A stretch of 5,804 nt of DNA. Source: an uncultured Filifactor sp. GTDB taxonomy: Bacteria > Bacillota > Clostridia > Peptostreptococcales > Filifactoraceae. This document shows positions 4,467 through 5,804 of the stretch, piece after piece. A program made the translations under genes and the position numbers. Within the stretch, counting starts at the first letter, position 1; every line of letters begins with the position of its first letter. Location: NCBI GenBank assembly GCA_947254385.1, contig CAMYCP010000089.1, positions 1-5,804 of the forward strand, read 5' to 3'. The notes below the pieces were generated by a model. The model had not been told where the DNA came from. It saw nothing but the letters and a program-made list of their open reading frames with translations, and did not search any database.

Positions 4467-4799
4467 AACCAGAAAATAAAACAGTATACAACAGGCTGGC
4501 TTGGATATTATGCGATATGTGATATGGAAAGCAAAGTTAAATCTCTAAAAGAGTGAATACGAAGAAGAATAAGACAAATATACTGGAAACAGTGCAAGAA
4601 AGTATCCGCAAGATTTGCCAACCTAAAGAAATTAGGGATAGACAGATACAAAACGTGGGAATGGGCAAACAGCCGAAAAGGATACTGGAGAGTATTAGGA
4701 AGCTTTATACTAAGCAGGACATTAACAAACAAATACCTTGCATCTTTTGGATATGATGACATATCCAAAAGATACAAGGTATTGTACTCAAGCTATTGA
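4467..4799 (+). pseudogene. ltrA-like: Group II intron maturase, C-terminal fragment with internal stop
   Basis: The frame starting at 4467 reads QYTTGWLGYYAICDMESK, then KE-stop-IRRRIRQIYWKQCKK, KKLGI, YKTWEWANSRKGYWRV, LSRTLTNKYLASFGY and RYKVLYSSY before its natural TGA (4797-4799). This is the domain X / DNA-binding end typical of group II intron maturases. The GWxxYY, W(I/L)RRR(I/L)R, YWKQWKK and EWAN-RKGYWR landmarks are all recognisable. The stop TGA at 4554-4556 stands where relatives have Trp (EWIRRRIR), and the second Trp of YWKQWKK is Cys. A TAG lies just before 4467. The polymerase domain is missing entirely, so the protein is non-functional. Confidence 0.85.
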
Positions 4800-4876
4800 A
4801 CTGCCGCATACGGAACCGTATGTACGGGGATGTGAGAGGTCGGCTACTCAAATAATGGGTAGCCTCCTACTCGATT
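4799..4876 (+). ncRNA. Group II intron domains V and VI
   Basis: Domain V is the hairpin CCGCATACG (4804-4812), GAAC loop, CGTATG (4817-4822), TA bulge, CGG (4825-4827). Domain VI is GAGAGG plus GGCTACTC (4842-4849) pairing with GGGTAGCC (4857-4864), then CCTACTC. The likely branch-point adenosine is A4869, bulged in CTACTC. The 3' splice site is expected 7-8 nt further, at about 4875-4877. These are the catalytic core and lariat branch elements; without domains I-IV they are inactive. Confidence 0.8.
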
Positions 4877-4999
4877 ATCAAGTTGCATAAAAAAATATAT
4901 TTCGGTTTTAAATTTATAATTTTTTGTGATACAGTTCTACGATAAATTCCGCTTAAGATTGCATACCGTATTTTTAAAAGCAAATCGGTATCATTCGGT

Positions 5000-5197
5000 T
5001 TATTTCTTTAAAAACTCTATAAGCTCATCTTCCGAATTGGAATTTGACAGCAACAACAAATTATCGACTATATTCCTTCTAAGCTCTATAAATTCATCAA
5101 TATTCGTATTTTCATACGAATATTGCAGGGCGTCCAGAATTATAAGCATATCATTGTTTGAAATGCTGGGTATTGAAATTTTATCGAAAGTTTCCAT
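5000..5197 (-). CDS. Small acidic protein of unknown function, coupled to the phospholipase-like gene
   Basis: A 65-residue, Asp/Glu- and Leu/Ile-rich, probably all-helical protein with no signal peptide, membrane segment or cysteine. No family is recognised. The start is well supported: ATG at 5197 has AAAGGTGA about 6 nt upstream, 15 bp past the stop of the phospholipase-like gene, so the two are one operon and probably translationally coupled. Helical content, e.g. DMLIILDALQYSYENTN and EDELIEFLKK, suggests a small interaction partner or regulator. That is inference. No convincing terminator follows; 4877-4999 is AT-rich with only a loose ATACCG/CGGTAT pair. Confidence 0.7.
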   Translation of the reverse strand: METFDKISIPSISNNDMLIILDALQYSYENTNIDEFIELRRNIVDNLLLLSNSNSEDELIEFLKK

Positions 5198-5212
5198 TTT
5201 TAGTCACCTTTA

Positions 5213-5757
5213 TTATAACGTTTTATAAGAAAGTACAGCAGGCACTATAACAGTATTTTGTATAATACTGAAATTTAAAGCGACGCACGCACTCAGTGCG
5301 AAAGAGATATCCTTGTCGAACGAATCTTTCTTATCTAAATACATATCTATCAAAGTATTTATATATGATTTTACCGATGAAAAGTCTTCGACAGGCTCTA
5401 AATCGAAAGATGTGAGAGAATACTTTTCATTTATCACGTGTTTATGCAATAATTTTTCGTACACCAAGTGTTCTTTAAGATGTGAAGAATAGTAAGCTCT
5501 GTCAACGTGCGGTTTACAAAAATAATCACATAAGAAGTGGTTTATCGTACCGAGCTTTTCGGAAAAATTCCTAATAGATGGCGTAGACAGAACAACTTGT
5601 TCATTTTGTAAATTATCTATCAAATTCAAAACAAAATCGAAGTTTTTTTCTTTATAATGTTTAATTCCGGCATAAATCAAAGGAAAATCCGGCTCCATAT
5701 TTCCTAATGTGAAATATTTTTTATTCAACTCGAAAGGGATATATTCGGAAATTTTTT
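5213..5757 (-). CDS. Zinc-dependent phospholipase C-like protein, N-terminus cut by contig end
   Basis: The frame is open from the contig end. Before a TTG at 5728 it reads KISEYIPFEL and continues without a stop, so TTG is unlikely to be the start and the gene is partial. Counting from that TTG, the metal-ligand pattern of Zn_dep_PLPC (PF00882) is present: H64-x3-D68-x5-H74 (NHFLCDYFCKPH) and H87-x3-E91 (EHLVYE). It has nearly the spacing of H118/D122/H128/H142/E146 in Bacillus cereus PLC. D14 in LGNMEPDFP and H24 may be further ligands. The family's N-terminal Trp and His would lie in the missing part. Relatives hydrolyse phospholipids or are uncharacterised housekeeping proteins. Whether this one is secreted cannot be judged without the N-terminus. 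The C-terminal ~55 residues are helical and hydrophobic. A small ORF follows 15 bp downstream. Confidence 0.75.
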
Positions 5758-5804
5758 CTGTCTCTTATACACATCTGACGCTGCCGACGATACTCCTTGT
5801 GTAG
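5758..5804. other. Nextera sequencing adapter, not genomic DNA
   Basis: CTGTCTCTTATACACATCT (5758-5776) is the 19-bp Tn5 mosaic end. It is followed by GACGCTGCCGACGA (5777-5790, reverse complement of the Nextera read-1 arm), an 8-base index TACTCCTT (5791-5798) and GTGTAG (5799-5804), the start of the P5 side. The index reversed is AAGGAGTA, one of the standard Nextera i5 indices. These 47 bases should be trimmed. They must not be read as a transposon end. Confidence 0.98.

Larger units (their letters stand above)
4467..4876 (+). mobile_element. 3' remnant of a group II intron
   Basis: About 410 bp keeps only the end of a bacterial group II intron: the C-terminal part of its reverse transcriptase/maturase, then domains V and VI, ending near CTCGAT (4870-4875). 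The reverse-transcriptase domains, intron domains I-IV and the 5' splice site are absent. The maturase frame has a premature stop. It cannot splice or move on its own. The left edge lies somewhere around 4458-4470, next to the start of the minus-strand TadE-like operon. The insertion or later deletion probably removed the operon's upstream genes. The exact left boundary is uncertain. Confidence 0.85.

Noticed and set aside
4553..4756. A 67-codon plus-strand frame inside the intron remnant
   Set aside because: Only a shifted reading of the maturase fragment; the +1 neighbour frame carries the recognisable YWKQ, EWAN-RKGYWR motifs.
4930..4990. A terminator after the small acidic protein gene (ATACCG/CGGTAT)
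   Set aside because: Six-bp arms with a long loop and no U-tract following on the minus strand.
5758..5776. A transposon end (Tn5 mosaic end)
   Set aside because: It continues directly into Nextera adapter and index sequence, so it is a library artefact.

Overview
This is a short, gene-dense piece of a low-GC bacterium, most likely a Firmicute (Clostridia or Negativicutes). The pointers are AT-rich codons, strong purine-rich Shine-Dalgarno sites, a secreted protein with a copper-amine-oxidase-N-like domain pair, TadE-like membrane proteins, a holin-like type I toxin and a clostridial-style group II intron remnant. I cannot name the genus. The last 47 bases are not biological: they are an Illumina Nextera adapter with its index, so the window ends at the true end of an assembled contig. 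All convincing protein genes are on the minus strand. The only plus-strand features are small RNAs and the intron remnant.

Layout from left to right. 16-1674: a large secreted protein with a CARDB-like adhesion domain, whose last ~22 residues look foreign. 1708-1753: terminator. 1785-2693: a secreted protein with a two-part Cu_amine_oxidN1-like module. 2735-3067: a compact type I toxin-antitoxin locus. It has a 36-residue hydrophobic toxin on the minus strand and a convergent ~90-nt antisense RNA on the plus strand, each with a near-consensus promoter, and they share one terminator hairpin. 3068-3563: ~500 bp without a protein gene, holding four AT-rich boxes about 31 bp apart, an orphan plus-strand terminator and a 10-bp tandem array of T-tracts. 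3564-4031 and 4039-4407: two tightly linked TadE/pseudopilin-like membrane-anchored proteins, the second lacking a normal start. 4467-4876: a plus-strand 3' remnant of a group II intron (maturase C-terminus plus domains V and VI). 5000-5197 and 5213-5757: a two-gene operon of an unknown small protein and a zinc-dependent phospholipase C-like protein truncated at the contig end.

Functionally the window reads as cell-surface genes (secreted adhesin-like proteins, pseudopilin-like proteins, phospholipase-like enzyme) interspersed with accessory elements (type I toxin-antitoxin, intron remnant). The most interesting part is the toxin-antitoxin locus. Its toxin mRNA may start directly at the ATG of a 20-codon basic leader ORF, whose TGA stop overlaps the toxin ATG (TGATG). 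The toxin ribosome binding site can also be closed by a CCCCCT/AGGGGG hairpin. The phased boxes and orphan terminator next to it suggest a second, undescribed regulatory RNA or operator region.
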